In this document: positions 21,857 through 33,192 of the stretch, piece after piece
Position numbering within the stretch: the stretch's first letter is position 1
Layout of the letters: the number at the start of each line of letters is the position of its first letter
Source of the DNA: Nelumbo lutea
Lineage: Eukaryota > Streptophyta > Magnoliopsida > Proteales > Nelumbonaceae
Direction: 5' to 3'
Length of the DNA stretch: 64,000 nt
Assembly: GCA_022828595.1 (NCBI GenBank)
Contig: JAKGHH010000001.1
Coordinates: 135,861,017 to 135,925,016 of the forward strand
Made by a program: the position numbers and the translations under genes
Notes under the pieces: generated by a model
Database searches by the model: none
The model's input: only the letters and a program-made list of their open reading frames with translations
Told to the model about the DNA's origin: nothing

Positions 21857-22500
21857 GAGGTCGGGGAAGATGAACAGTGCTTTTCTCCCAATTCTTCGAA
21901 TATTTATTACAAGGGTAGTATGGGGATTAAAATGGCAAATTTCAACGGAAAACTAACAGAAGGGGGTCTTTGTCTCACGGTCATAGTACGGGGGTGACTG
22001 TCACAGACCCCATAGTATAGGGGGGTCTTTGTAATTTACCCTATATTTTTATGATATGTAGTATATTCTTATATTAATATAAAAATATATTATCATAATA
22101 TGTATTACAAAATATATTTTTATGTTCTATAATATATGTGTGTGATACATACATGTGTATGTGTTAATCGAGATAGGCTTGTGAGCTTTCGAGCTGAACC
22201 TTTTATTGGTCGAGCTCGAGCCCAAATAACTAATTGGGCTTACCTTGGGGTTCGAACTTGAATCAAGACTAACCGAACTTGAGCCCGAACTATTTGATTG
22301 CAGCCCTAACATGTACAAACACACACAAGGGACATCTCAAGGTGTGAGAAATGCCCTGTATACTTTTAGACATTCAAGACAATTCCATTGAGGCTAAACC
22401 ACATATACATTTTAAAACAATGATACAAAGTGCAAATATGCAAACAAATAATGAAAAAGAAAACATAATATGCATCTTTTCTTTGGCAAACATAGAAAGG

Positions 22501-22640
22501 AAGGTCGGATAATATTAGATAGGGAGTGATATTTGTTTTTCAAAGAAAGGCTGCAATTTTAACCATTCAAAACAAAACAAGGTCGAATAATATGAGATAG
22601 GGAATGATATTTGTTTTTCAAAACAAAGCTCCCTTGTTTT
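22501..22640. repeat. 79-bp tandem duplication
   Basis: AAGGTCGGATAATATTAGAT at 22501 and AAGGTCGAATAATATGAGAT at 22580 start two similar copies that share GTGATATTTGTTTTTCAAA-like sequence. Confidence 0.7.
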
Positions 22641-24050
22641 GGCAATTCCAGACCAGCACAACACTGATTGGAACTCCTACACTATTCTTTTATCTCAGGT
22701 TCTTTTCTATTTAATATATCACCATCCTACCCCATGCCATCTCAAATGCTCAATGAATATATGATAATTAATATTATTATATATAACTAGAGGTAAAAAC
22801 AAGCAAATTAGTGATGCAATCAGTATAGCCTTCAATTGACTAATCAGTTGACTAATCGAGACCTTGATAACAGATCTGTAGATATTTCAGTCATCATAGA
22901 TCTAAGATCTTTGAGTTGTTTTCTGTTCTGAAGCTTTTAGAATATGACTTCGGGGATAAAAATTAAAGTTTACATTCTTCTCTCTCCTTCCATTCCCTGA
23001 AACCTGCAAATTTGCTAATCATGGTAGTGTCATTTTTAAATTTCAATCAAAACAATTTATCACATGTAATTTAATTTTCATCTTTTAATTTCTTAATTTA
23101 CTTCTTTTCAGATCTACTAACCAAGGTAAGTTGCATGCTTTAAGAGTTAATTTTTAGGTATTGATATTCTCCTTTTTTTTCTTTTTGTTTTTCTTCCCGT
23201 TGTTATACTTTCTTTAGGTATTGAGTTAAAAGCTGATGTTACATTTGTCTCACATTTCACACAATATCCTCATTTAGAGTACAAAAACTGTTAAAAATCA
23301 CCAACATTTTGGCCAAAGAATGAGGAAAGTATCTAAAACAGTGAGGAACCTTCCTGACTGTGGTAAGTCTTATTTGATCTTCTGTTTCTCTTTTTGATTA
23401 TTATTCATTACAACCATTACATATACAAAAGAAGAAAAAGAGCTTGGGGACAAGTAAAAATTCAACTTTCAGTCTCCAAATATATGGCCATCGTATCCAC
23501 CTAGAAAATTTATTTCTTTCGATATCTTTGCACAATGAATGAGGACCAAATTTATACAGCCAATTCTGATTCCAGTAATATCATGAATTTACATTGTATC
23601 TTGGAACTAACCATAAATCCATGCTAAGAAATCAAAGCAATCTCCTCTTATAATAAACACTTACAATATCAATACCCAACTCCATATGTGCAACCTGAGT
23701 TTGTAATCCGTGAATTTCAAAGTATTTTTATTTGTGAACAATATGACAATCCATTACAGGTACTAAGTTCCATCTAACTACGCACTACCAATCCCAACAA
23801 TCCCCAAAAACAATAAGATTCAGTAACTCGTCGACTTTTGAATGCAAAAAACCGCAAAAGAAAAGAACTAAAACCTCTCATCATTGTCAGGTGCGAGAGA
23901 TCTGAACGGCACTGAATTTTATTAGGGAAAAAATTTAGTAACAGGGAACAAACACCATAAACGCATCAAAATAAAAGAAGCATAAATACTTGATAGAAGT
24001 CTATAAGCAGGAAGAAAAAGAAGAGCAACTGTGAGAGTATTGGAACTCAC

Positions 24051-24130
24051 CGTAATCTGTAGAACTTTCTGAAACGCCGATCGTCGATAGAATGGGTCGG
24101 TGGTTCGCGAATCCTCTGTTAGGTGTTTTA
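24051..24130 (-). other. Probable non-coding first exon of the 80-residue protein gene
   Basis: On the minus strand a strong donor, TTACG|GTGAGTTCC, lies at 24050/24051. The sequence upstream of it is GC-richer than its surroundings and promoter-proximal in character. No other plus- or minus-strand gene explains it. Joining it to the acceptor just before the ATG at 17982 gives a first intron of about 6 kb. The 5' limit is not known. Confidence 0.45.
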
Positions 24131-24890
24131 ACTTTTAAGGGTTGGAAAAGCTAGCCCGGATGCGAGTATGGGAAGATGGGTATCATGGATTCATGGTAAT
24201 ATAATTTTCCTTGTCGTTATTTCCGTTTCAATTGCTACACGCGTGGCGGTAGAATTTCTCATTTTATAATTCTATGGTCCATACTTGCAGGAAGGGAATG
24301 TGGTGTTGGGATTGGGGTTAGATCATAGATGCGTGCGGCGTCCCGAATGTCGTAACCCTCCAGGCCTCGATTGACCCTTCAAAATGACGCAAATACCCTT
24401 TTTTACATGGACTCGATAGCGAGTTACAAACTGAGTATTTTATTGGTAAAATATGGATTAATTTGTTTCCAACCCCCCCCCACCAATCTTATTGGCTATT
24501 GCCATGTAAATTCCAGTGAATATCAGGGTGCAAATTGGAATTGGATCAACACAAACCCGATTGGCCCAACCCAAAGTTTCAATCTGAACCTGGCCGGGCC
24601 CATTTTAATCAGGTATCAATCCTACTGTTCTTGTAAGTATTACCAAATGTTTACATAATTCCTTTTAAGTTATTATCAGGAAAAAAAAGAAAAATAATAT
24701 ATTAATTAACTTGTTGAGTCAATCTGATCCAACTTAACCCACTTATGAAATTCGTGCTTCTTGGATTGGGTTAAGTCTGGGCTTATTGGGTTGGGCCTTT
24801 GGTCGGGTTTAGGATTGAGGCGCAGATCGAATGGAATTGCAGTAAAAAATGCAGCAAAATCTGCTTTCCATTTGTAACCCTTAGGCTGTG
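24131..24890. other. Upstream region of the 80-residue protein gene; no gene recognised
   Basis: It includes an imperfect inverted repeat of GGGCCCATTTTAATC/GGTTGGGCC-like pieces at 24540-24830 that may be an old MITE. There is no coding signal. Confidence 0.4.
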
Positions 24891-25146
24891 TTGGTTGCAA
24901 TGCGAATTTATTTGTACTGATGCAAAGCCATAGCAGTGTGAATGATTTCTGTGCAAATTATAATTTATTTTTATTTCAAATTTTATCTTATTTTGTTTGA
25001 TTGGAATACAAATGAAGTAAAGCAAGATTTGAAGCAAAATAAAATAAAAACCAAAACGAAATTAAACCAGAATTTGCATTCTTTCATTTGCACTCCTATG
25101 CATTTGTACTAGTGAAAATAAAACTGCACTGCAACTAAACACAGCA
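24891..25146. mobile_element. PIF/Harbinger-type (Tourist-like) MITE
   Basis: The left end GGCTGTGTTGGTTGCAATG and the right end CACTGCAACTAAACACAGC form a TIR next to TTA on the left. The right duplication is degraded. Confidence 0.6.
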
Positions 25147-25599
25147 TATTTCTTTTTTTATTTTTTATTTTTAAATTTATGGCCCATTCTTTTTTTTTTT
25201 ATTATTGTGATGGGAAAGTTGGTCAAGGGGATTTTAGTACCCATTGACCAAGATACCCATATTCTTTTTTCAGATTTATGTGAATTCACGAAAAATTTAT
25301 TTTTCCCATGTATTACTTTCCTACACAAACATTCGGTCCTTTTAAATTGTAGGTACAACTGCTTTTAACTGTAGAATCCATGCCTCCCTTGTTTTTGTCT
25401 GAAAGTGGCATTAAATCCACCTTAGAAAGGTGATTCTACACACAATTTAATAAGAGTCAAAGTTCTCTCTACTTACCCGGGTAAGTGATACCCATCTTTT
25501 AGGCGAGTAAGTAACTTTTTCACCTGGCAAAAAGTTACCAATGATTGGACGAGATAAAATTATACATTTATTAATGGTTTTTTTATAGATAAAATGGTC
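25147..25599. other. Intergenic, no gene recognised
   Basis: Poly-T tracts and AT-rich sequence, nothing assignable. Confidence 0.4.
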
Positions 25600-25869
25600 A
25601 TTTTCTTATTTATCGGGAGTGCTTATGTTAAAAATAAGTGCTTAAAGACAAGAACTTATTTGAATAAGCATTTATTTGCATTTAGCACCCAACTTTCTCA
25701 AGTGCTTATTTTAAAAAATATATACTTATTTCATATTGGGCATTTGGTGGTCTTTTCTCCAATAAGCACTTGTGATTCTTTTGTCTTTCATTTTTTTCTT
25801 TTCAAAATATACCATGAGTTTTTCAAAACTTGTGTGGGTGGTAGACACATAAGTTGAAAATTTGGGTGG

Positions 25870-26216
25870 TGGCTGATGGGGTGGTGTTGTTGGAATTAAC
25901 AATTAGAAGGGAAGCAAGCAACGGAGATGAGGATACATGTCTGGCACAATGCGCGTGGCAACACCTGCAAGAGGACAAACCCATCGTGGATGCTTTGGAC
26001 AAGCAAATCAAAGAAGCTTGTTACCAGGATGAAATGCGCATCGTGCTCAAGCTCAGCCTCATTTGTAGTAGGACCTCTACAAGACCAGAGAAGGTGGGCA
26101 TTGGTGAGTATGATGTTGCTCCGTTGCTTAGTAGTGCTAAATACATTTTTAGTTACATGGACAGTCGAAGCGGTAGGAGGACATTAAACAATGAAAAATT
26201 GTCATGTAACGTATGA
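25870..26216 (+). pseudogene. HSL1-like LRR receptor kinase 3' fragment
   Basis: The frame reads GVVLLELTIRREASNGDEDT, CLAQCAWQHLQEDKPIVDAL and IKEACYQDEMRIVLKLSLIC, then EYDVAPLLSSAKYIFSYMDS. This matches the C-lobe end (subdomains IX-XI) and C-terminal tail of HAESA-LIKE 1-type LRR-XI receptor kinases. The RPSM(K)EVLQ-type stretch between kinase and tail is missing (STRPEKVGIGEY), so about 30 codons have been deleted. No ATP-binding lobe is present. It is probably a captured, non-functional fragment. Confidence 0.75.
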
Positions 26217-26387
26217 TAACCACCTAGTGGCCGATTAATGCCTTCATCATTGGAGTTAATGTCTCCAACAATTGTCCCAGTGGCCAAGCTATTCCAATTT
26301 TGCCGCTAGTTGCAAAATTAAAAAAATAAATAAATAAATGGAGACAGTTTTAGTATAAAAAAATCCGAGTAAGTGCTTATAGTTTAA

Positions 26388-26690
26388 GCACTTAATAGAA
26401 GTTGGAAATTTGGGCTTATTGGTTAAATACTTATTTTTAAAATAAGCATTTATTTCATGCTTATTTTCCAAACATCAATAAGTGTTTAATAGTGTGGTCC
26501 CAATCCAAACTTGACCTTATTCGAATAACCCAAATAAACACTTAAAAGAAGTTGGAAATTTGGGCTTATTGGTTAAACACTTATTTTTAAAATAAGCACT
26601 TATTTCATGCTTATTTTCCAAACATCAATAAGTGCTTAATGGTGTGGTCCCAACCCAAACTTGACCTTATTCGAATAACCCAAATAAGTG
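26388..26690. repeat. 150-bp tandem duplication
   Basis: GAAGTTGGAAATTTGGGCTT begins at about 26398 and again at about 26548. Both copies run through CTTATTCGAATAACCCAAAT. Confidence 0.85.
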
Positions 26691-26896
26691 CACTTACTCA
26701 AATAAGTAATTTCCCAAAAAGCAAATGGTACCTGCCGTAGAGTGATGTTTTGGTTACAGGTCACCATTGATCTTTCTTCTACCAATAGAAATTAAAATAT
26801 AATGTTGATATGCAAAGATGTTTGGTTCCAATTTACACAAAAATAATATTGATTTCAGCTTAGATTCAATTTGTAGGTATAAGTGTTGATCAGTTA

Positions 26897-27295
26897 GGCT
26901 CCGTTTGTTTGCAATATAAACGCCGAACCGGGGTGTTTATGTACTATAGTTTGTGTTTGCGAGCGTTTGTTTGACATGTAAAAAAAGTAATGATTATCAG
27001 ATCAAAAATGTATTTTTCTGACATTTTTGTACTTTGAAAAGAGAGCATTACTATACCTATGTTTTAGATACAATTTTGTATTCTTTTGATAATAAACTTT
27101 TTAACCAAAGTTAAGGCATTGGAGCATAAGGTAGTTGGAGCATTTAATGATGGGCCCACATTTAGCATCGATTTCAAACAAACAAGATGAGTGCAAAAAC
27201 AGTTTAAAATCTGAATCGTGTTTGCATTCATGAACCGAAAAGAGGGTAAATATTCTGTGTACATATTTGCATTTGCATTGCAACCAAACACAGCC
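26897..27295. mobile_element. PIF/Harbinger-type MITE (TSD TTA)
   Basis: The left end GGCTCCGTTTGTTTGCAAT and the right end ATTGCAACCAAACACAGCC are flanked by TTA (26894-26896, 27296-27298). It is 399 bp and non-coding. Confidence 0.75.
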
Positions 27296-27298
27296 TTA

Positions 27299-27581
27299 GA
27301 CTAAGTTTGGAAGGAGTACAAATGCAAATGTGTAGAGTGCATGCCTTATATTTTGTATTACTTTATATGTACTAGTAACATGTACGTGACAGTATCTCCA
27401 AGACAAAACTATTTACAATTCATGGACAAATTTTGAACAGTTATTAGTGGTCAGTTTCTTAATTGTTATAAGTGGACAGTTTTTGGAGTGAGAGTAAAGG
27501 ACATATATGCCCATTTTTATACCCGTTGTATGTTGCTTAAATAAGGGGTAAAAGTGTTTAATGAAAAATCCAAACTAAGCT
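27299..27581. mobile_element. Second MITE abutting the first
   Basis: The left end GACTAAGTTTGGAAGGAGTA starts directly at the shared TTA. The right end TCCAAACTAAGCT is followed by TTA. The first 30 bases resemble the ends of the element at 48059-49256. Confidence 0.45.
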
Positions 27582-27584
27582 TTA

Positions 27585-29340
27585 ATGTAGGAAAGACAAA
27601 AGAACAAAGATATTGATGTTTTTGATTTCAGCTTAGATTCAGTTTATATGTATAAATATTGATGTAGTAAAGAATGAATATGTTGATGTTTTTTACTTTT
27701 TTATTCTTCTCTTCTTCACCAACGTGCACAATTCCTACTACCTATCAACTATAGCTAATGGTTGCGCAAATGCAAGAATTTATCAGCTATAACTATCGTG
27801 AGAATACCGTTTGCATCTCTAAGAGAGAGGGAAAATGGCGGTTAATAGGTGGCATTTGATAAATTTAAAATCTAAGATCTGAAAAGTTAATAAAAGTGTC
27901 TGAAATTTGAAAAGAGGCATAGATGCTATTCTACTTTTTAGAGGCTCTGAATAGATTAGGTTGTTTGTGTTGGATCAACCCTTCAACATCTGAAATTCCA
28001 TGATTTTACTATTTTACTCCTAAAACAGACTATTTGGTAATTTTTAGTTCAATTTGCATTATTTTATAAAAAATAATTTATTAAATTCAAAATAATATTC
28101 AAAAATATGAGTAAACTATAAAAATAAAAATAATTTATTAAAATAAAAATAAAATTGAAAAATACATATATTAATTATTAAGATGTAAAATAATAATGAA
28201 ATAGTAATAAAGTCCATGAAGCAATAAAAAAACATTTAATAATTATCAAATTATTAAATTAAAACTATTAAAATATTTAATAATTAATAAAAATTATAAT
28301 AATTAATAATTAATAAAAATAAAAAATAAAAAATAATTATTAAAATAAGAATAAAATTGGAAATACATATAAATTTATAAATTAAAAATAAATTATTAAG
28401 AATTAAAATATTAATAAAGTCTATGAAGTAATTAAAAAAAATATTTAGTAATTAGCAAATTAATATCTTAAAAACTATTAAAATGTTTAATATTTAATAA
28501 AAAAATAAAAAAATAAAAATAATTAATTTGGTGTTGTATTTTACATTAGTTGTAGAGACAGAGAATGGGGTGGAGACCACGATAGTAGTTGGGAGTGGAG
28601 AATAGATGGAAGAGATGGAGAGAGGGAGAGAGAGGGGGGGGAGAGGGGAGGGAGAGGGAGAGGGAAATCGAACGCCACTATTGAGATATGTCTGTTGCAC
28701 GGTGGCGGGAAGACAGGGGGAGAGAGGGAAATCGAACACCGTTGCTGAGAGTTGCAGTGGTAGTGGCGGAAAGACAAGGAGAGAGAGAGAGAGATCGAAT
28801 AACTGAATAGAAACGAGTTCTCCATTGCTAGCGATACAGGGTTTCTTCGAGTTCTCCATCATCGCCTCTCTTTGAGAGCTCAAATGAAAAGAATTTTGGG
28901 TTTAAAAAGGGACATGCATTGTCTATTCGAATATTATCAGGGGCATTTTAGACTTTTGGACACATTTGAAACCCGTTTGAGCACGTTCAGTGTTGGCCCT
29001 TGGTTTAAACGTTTCAGATCTGAAATTGCATTTCAGATAAACTTTCGAACGCATACCCAAACACTACTGGAGTCAAAAATAATATTTTCAGATTTAAGTC
29101 CCCTTAAAAGCATTATCAGATTTAAGACCCCTTAGAGAGGAAAAAAGGAGGGTAACGTCCGTCGCTGTAGCTCAAGATCTCACCTATTTATTCTTCTAAA
29201 GTTTCTAAATAGAGATGTTTGTAAATCTGTGTATTTTTTCATTTGCATTGGTTCTATATACTTGTTTTTTTTTTTTTTTGTGCTTCTTACTTATTATAAG
29301 TGGCCTATTTACTTCATTGTTTTTGCATTTCTTTTCAATT
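27585..29340. other. AT-rich tract, GA-rich block and possible old transposon; no gene
   Basis: 28020-28540 is almost pure A/T (AATAAAAATAATTTATTAAA-like). 28555-28800 is a purine-rich block with GAGAGAGAGAGGG repeats and three copies of GGAAATCGAAC/AGATCGAAT. 27850-27910 and 29080-29125 share inverted TAAATCTGA-type motifs, so the whole may be one decayed DNA transposon. Long open frames over the GA block are low-complexity artefacts. Confidence 0.4.
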
Positions 29341-29350
29341 TGATTGAGAC

Positions 29351-29730
29351 TAGGGTGTCAATGGACCAGTTTTGGATTGGACTTCGTCCAAATGAAAATC
29401 AATTTGGACGAATTGGATGAACTAATAAGACATTGAATTTAGATGGACTGGACGAACCAATATGACATATTGGATTGGACATGCTCCGTCCATAATGAAT
29501 TTATATTGGATTGAGCCAATATCTGGTCCATTGATAGAAGATAAGAACACAGGTGTCAATGGACCAGGTTTAAATTAGAACCAATCTAAATTAACAGGAA
29601 TTTGAATAGTTTGAATAGTCTTTAAATCGGTCCAAAATGGTCCAAAATATTTATTGAACTGGATTGGACTAGGTCCATTTGTAATGGACTTACATTGGAC
29701 TGGATCGGATTAGACCAACCAATTTGATGT
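29351..29730. mobile_element. One or two hAT-like MITE remnants
   Basis: TAGGGTGTCAATGGACCAG at 29353 pairs with CTGGTCCATTGATAG near 29535. A second GGTGTCAATGGACCAGG starts at 29555. The interiors are GGACTGGA/TCCAATCC-rich. Confidence 0.45.
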
Positions 29731-30369
29731 CGATGGATTATTTTCATGTGAACTTTGGTTCTTAATTACATAATTAACGATTTCTGCAGTGACCTATAAT
29801 TCCAATATCTTACCTTTCTGCTAAGCAAAATTATAATTTCTTCCTCAAAATTTTGAGTTTTTTTCCCATAGCAAAGGGGATTTTAGAGCAAAAATTGAAG
29901 AGAAGTAAGACGACACGTGGACTGAAAATAGATAGATAAATTTATTATTAAAAATATAAGACATATTTACCCATGTTAAATATAATTGGGTTCATGTATC
30001 AAATGCCATAAGCATAAGGTTAGAGACTCAAAACCCCAAACATTATAGAGTTTTTATAAGGGAAAATTCCTAGTTACTACAGTGTACTTTGGGATCAGTG
30101 TCACTTTGATCCCACAACTTTAAAATGTGCTAATCCGGTGCTTAAACTTTCAAAGTATGCAAATTAATCCCTCCTTTAGAAGCCTATCGTATGATATGTG
30201 TGACTTAAAACCATTAAAAAAGTCAAAACTACCCTTTGAAAGAAAATACTATTCATTGTTTTCTACATTGAGACTAGACACAAAGAGGTATGTGCAACTT
30301 GCTTGATTCTCTCCATATTACAGAATAATAATGGAATTTCAAATATTGCTATTCACATATTCCCTAGAG

Positions 30370-30616
30370 AAAAAACGTAAAACAGTAACATTACTGTTCA
30401 TCGTATTTTTCACCTAGAATGAAACAATAATGGACAAAACGGTGAAACAATAATGTTACTGTTCATTGTCTTTTTCACAAGAACGAAACAATGATGAACA
30501 GAACAGTGAAATAGTAACATTACTACTCATCGTCTTCTTCACATAGAATGGAATGGTGCTAAACAAAAGGGTGAAACAGTAAGATTATTGTTCATCATCT
30601 TTTTCACGGAGAATAG
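30370..30616 (+). repeat. About 64-bp tandem array (GTAACATTACTGTTCATC unit), about four copies
   Basis: Units contain TTACTGTTCATCGT, TTTTTCACCTAGAATG and AACAGTGAAAC variants. The next unit is split by the gypsy segment and continues at 33596 (TGCTGAACAAAATGGTGAAA). Confidence 0.75.
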
Positions 30617-30649
30617 AATGGTGCTTGATGTAGGTGTGCTTTCGGCAGT

Positions 30650-32412
30650 CATGCTCCCCTGAGCCGCCTCGGTAGAGGCCACTCAGATGGCCCGCTCCTC
30701 GGCCAGCTAACACTTTAGTTGCTCGTTCTCCTCTTGCAAAGACCAGAGCTACTGCAGTAGGACCTCCACTTTGTCACAAAGGTTGACGACGCAAGAAGAC
30801 ATTTGCAGAGACAAAGAAAAAATCTTCATCAATTGAAAAAACAAAGTAAAAAGGAGTAAAGCACCAAGTATAGGAAGATCAAGTCTTACCTTGGCCAGCC
30901 TATCTAACAGGGTGTCCCAAACACCATGGGTAGAGACTTGAGTCCAAGATTGTCGATCCCTCGCTGGAAGCATCCCCATCACTAAGGCTTGGCCGATGTC
31001 GGGGTTGCTGAGGGATTCGCCCTCCCTAACGTTCCAATTAGGGCGGAAGAGCCTGTATCCGACCAGCAGTATGTCTTCATAGGGGTCAGACGAGTGAGGC
31101 CCCGACTACCGAGAGCCTCCAGTAGTACCCTCTGCTAGGTGGTCCCTCACTGCCAACCTCTTCGCCCTCTCACCTTGAGGGGATTTTTCCGGCCATTTGG
31201 GCGTGGCCACCCTCCTCCTCTCGGCCTTGGTGGCGCCTTCGCCCAAGGCGATTCCTTCCTAACAAGTCTCTTCGAAGGCCCCTCAACCAGGCCCTTCTTA
31301 GCGTTCGTCTGGCCAGCTGCATGAGCTTGTCCTTCAAGCCACCATCCATTTTTGCAACAAATAAAGACCATATTAGAAGAAGGACTAGGAAGATGAAAAA
31401 GCTACATAACTAGTCAACAACTAGAGCGACCGTACCAAGGGGCAAGGCTGAGACTACCCACACTAAGGATTCCTCCATTATTGGGCTTGGCGTGATTCGC
31501 CCCCGTTAGCCATATCCGAGTCATCACGGCTGACTTCTCATTATTGTATGGCCTAATCCTCTCGACTAGTGAATCTGGCATCCTCCAATCAGATTGGAAG
31601 AACCACCCCTCTAGACAAGACACAAAAAAGTATTTCCTCTTCCAGTTGTGGACGAACGACGGGTTGTCCACTACCCTACCCCGTCAGCCCTAGAAGTACC
31701 AGAAACCTTCCCTAGTGGGATGCTTCATCAAGGCGAACAAACCCCGGAAGACATTCAAGGTCACAGACACACCTCAGAGGCGAGCCATCACTAGCACAAC
31801 CACTGTGGTTCTAACCGCGTTTGGAGCAAGTCAACTGAGGGAGATATTGTAGTAGTTGAGGATTTCAGGGATGAGAGGAGGCAAAGGGAAATAGAGGCCA
31901 AAGTGGAGGTAGTGCTCGTGCACACACACCTCCCCCTCAGCTGGCCTCCACGGCTGGTCATCGACACTAAGGACTCTAACCCTATAGCCCTCGGGTATAT
32001 GGTACATCTCGAAAAGAGCCCTCACTTGCTCCTTGTCGAGCTCACTATCAAGATCGGAGCGAGGGAAATGCGTCAACATCATGCCTCGGCCTTCGGCCTC
32101 GGTAAGCTCCTCGAGAGTAGGTTCTTCAACTTCCTTCGACTCCACCACTTTAGGATGGATTAGGGCATTTCCTGTAGCATCGACCCTCGGCCTTGTGGAG
32201 CCAGTACTTTCATCGGGAGAATCCCTGCCCTGCTGGTCATGCTCAGCTTCTCCAGGGGCGGTTTCTTCCTTAGTACTTAGACACCAGACGCTCGAGGGGA
32301 GCTCTCGGATTCACTATTGTCACTCGCACTACTAGACAAGGTGGAAGAGGGACTACTGGTGTCACTCAAATCAGGAAGTTCATAACACTCAGGTCTAGAG
32401 TCCGAGTACAAC
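30650..32412 (-). pseudogene. Antisense ORF of Tat-like gypsy element ('putative gypsy type transposon' domain)
   Basis: The minus strand starts MLYSDSRPECYELPDLSDTS in a Ser/Asp/Glu-rich N-terminus (about 32412). After one frameshift near 32275 it continues into VESKEVEEPTLEELTEAEG and a domain with VRALFEMYHIPEGYRVR, EGEVCVHEHYLHFGLYFPLP and LIPEILNYYNIS. This resembles the Pfam Transposase_28 ('putative gypsy type transposon') domain of plant retroelement antisense ORFs. Further pieces (FVHNWKRKYFFVS, 31630-31660) and a basic linker (31150-31370) follow in order. Stops and frameshifts make it a pseudogene. Its function in the retrotransposon is not known. Confidence 0.65.
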
Positions 32413-32521
32413 ATGGTTTGAAGACATGAGTCCTTTACCTAATGTCTGAATAAGAGAAGAATCCGAGTACAACATGGTTTGAAGACATGAGTCCTTTACC
32501 TAATGTCTGAATAAGAGAAGA
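32399..32521 (-). repeat. 61-bp tandem duplication over the antisense ORF start
   Basis: TCCGAGTACAACATGGTTTG at 32401 and at 32462 begin two near-identical copies. Each includes the reverse complement of the ATG of the antisense ORF. Confidence 0.92.
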
Positions 32522-33192
32522 GAAGATTAAAGAATTGACTACTTGGTGGCTGAGGTCTCTAGGATCACAAGCGAGAACTCAAGGATCGAGCAAATGGTGA
32601 AAACTTTCTCAACTAGTGACCCTATTTAAAGGAAAATGTATGGCTTAGACCACTTTGATCCAATGGCCACAGAATTGCCAACCTGATAGCCCAAGCCGAC
32701 ACATTACATGTGGCACCGACCTCGGGGAGACGAAACAACACCAAAGGACGGTCCGCCCATTGACTCTGGGTCAAGAGCGACCCTCTGCGCCATCTCATGC
32801 ACATCCACAACCGGTCAACACCAACGCTCATCCCGCATACGGATCCACATTGGATGACGACGACACCAGTACGGGACATGGCTGACAAACGCGAATGCCT
32901 CACACCTGTGCCATCCATGGTGTCGCGCTCTCGGCCCATCGTGATTCTCCAACGAGGCGAGAAGCAAACAAGGAAGTGGTTGCCACACAGTCGCCAAGAA
33001 GAGTCCTCGGCAACTGTGGTCGACGCCTCCACACAACTGCATGGTACTCTCTTCGACGGAGGCCAAGGTCTCTACCCAATGCACCACCCGATGCCTCCAC
33101 GTAGCTATGTAGTACTCTCTTCGGCTGAGGCCAAGGTCTCCGCTTAGCGCACCGCCCGACCTAGGCCACTAAGGCCTCGAGAGTGGGGGCAA

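Larger units (their letters stand above)
20374..22041. mobile_element. Pack-MULE with pectinesterase gene pieces (TSD TATATTTTT)
   Basis: Long TIRs begin GGGTAAATTACAAA and end TTTGTAATTTACCC. A perfect 9-bp duplication TATATTTTT flanks the element (20365-20373, 22042-22050). The TIRs (about 160-200 bp) include the CAAAGACCCCC repeats and a TAATCCCCATACTACCC block shared with the element at 14084-16117. No transposase is present. The interior holds two inverted pieces of one host pectinesterase-type gene, which explains much of the fold-back symmetry. Confidence 0.9.
20153..22308. mobile_element. hAT-type MITE (TSD ACATGCAC/ACATGTAC), split by a Pack-MULE
   Basis: The left end TAGGGGTGTAATCAAG and the right end CTATTTGATTGCAGCCCTA form a TIR. 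The 8-bp flanks ACATGCAC (20145-20152) and ACATGTAC (22309-22316) differ at one base. Without the insertion at 20374-22041 the element is about 490 bp, like the other hAT MITEs here. The interior has CGAGTTCGGGTTCG/CGAACTTGA-type repeats. Confidence 0.82.
17990..24050 (-). other. Candidate about 6-kb 5'-UTR intron filled with transposons
   Basis: It contains an RTE LINE fragment (19540-19960), a hAT MITE (20153-22308) with a Pack-MULE nested inside (20374-22041), and a 79-bp direct duplication (22501 and 22580). The parts 17990-19540 and 22317-24050 contain no recognisable gene. The intron assignment is inferred from splice-site strength only. Confidence 0.4.
25600..26720. mobile_element. AAGTGCTTATTT-rich element enclosing a receptor-kinase fragment
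   Basis: The arms (25600-25800 and 26360-26710) share the AATAAGCATTTATTTGCATTT / CAATAAGTGCTTAA sequence family with the TTA-flanked MITE at 47221-47884. The right arm contains a 150-bp tandem duplication (copies starting at about 26395 and 26545). Exact ends were not resolved. The captured host segment lies at 25870-26216. Confidence 0.6.

Noticed and set aside
28494..28883. Long minus-strand open frames rich in Ser, Leu and Pro
   Set aside because: They come from a GA-rich low-complexity block and show no conserved motif.
32622..33147. Several overlapping open frames on both strands upstream of the gypsy 3' LTR
   Set aside because: This is a GC-richer non-coding stretch between the antisense ORF promoter and the polypurine tract. 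The frames overlap each other and match nothing recognised.
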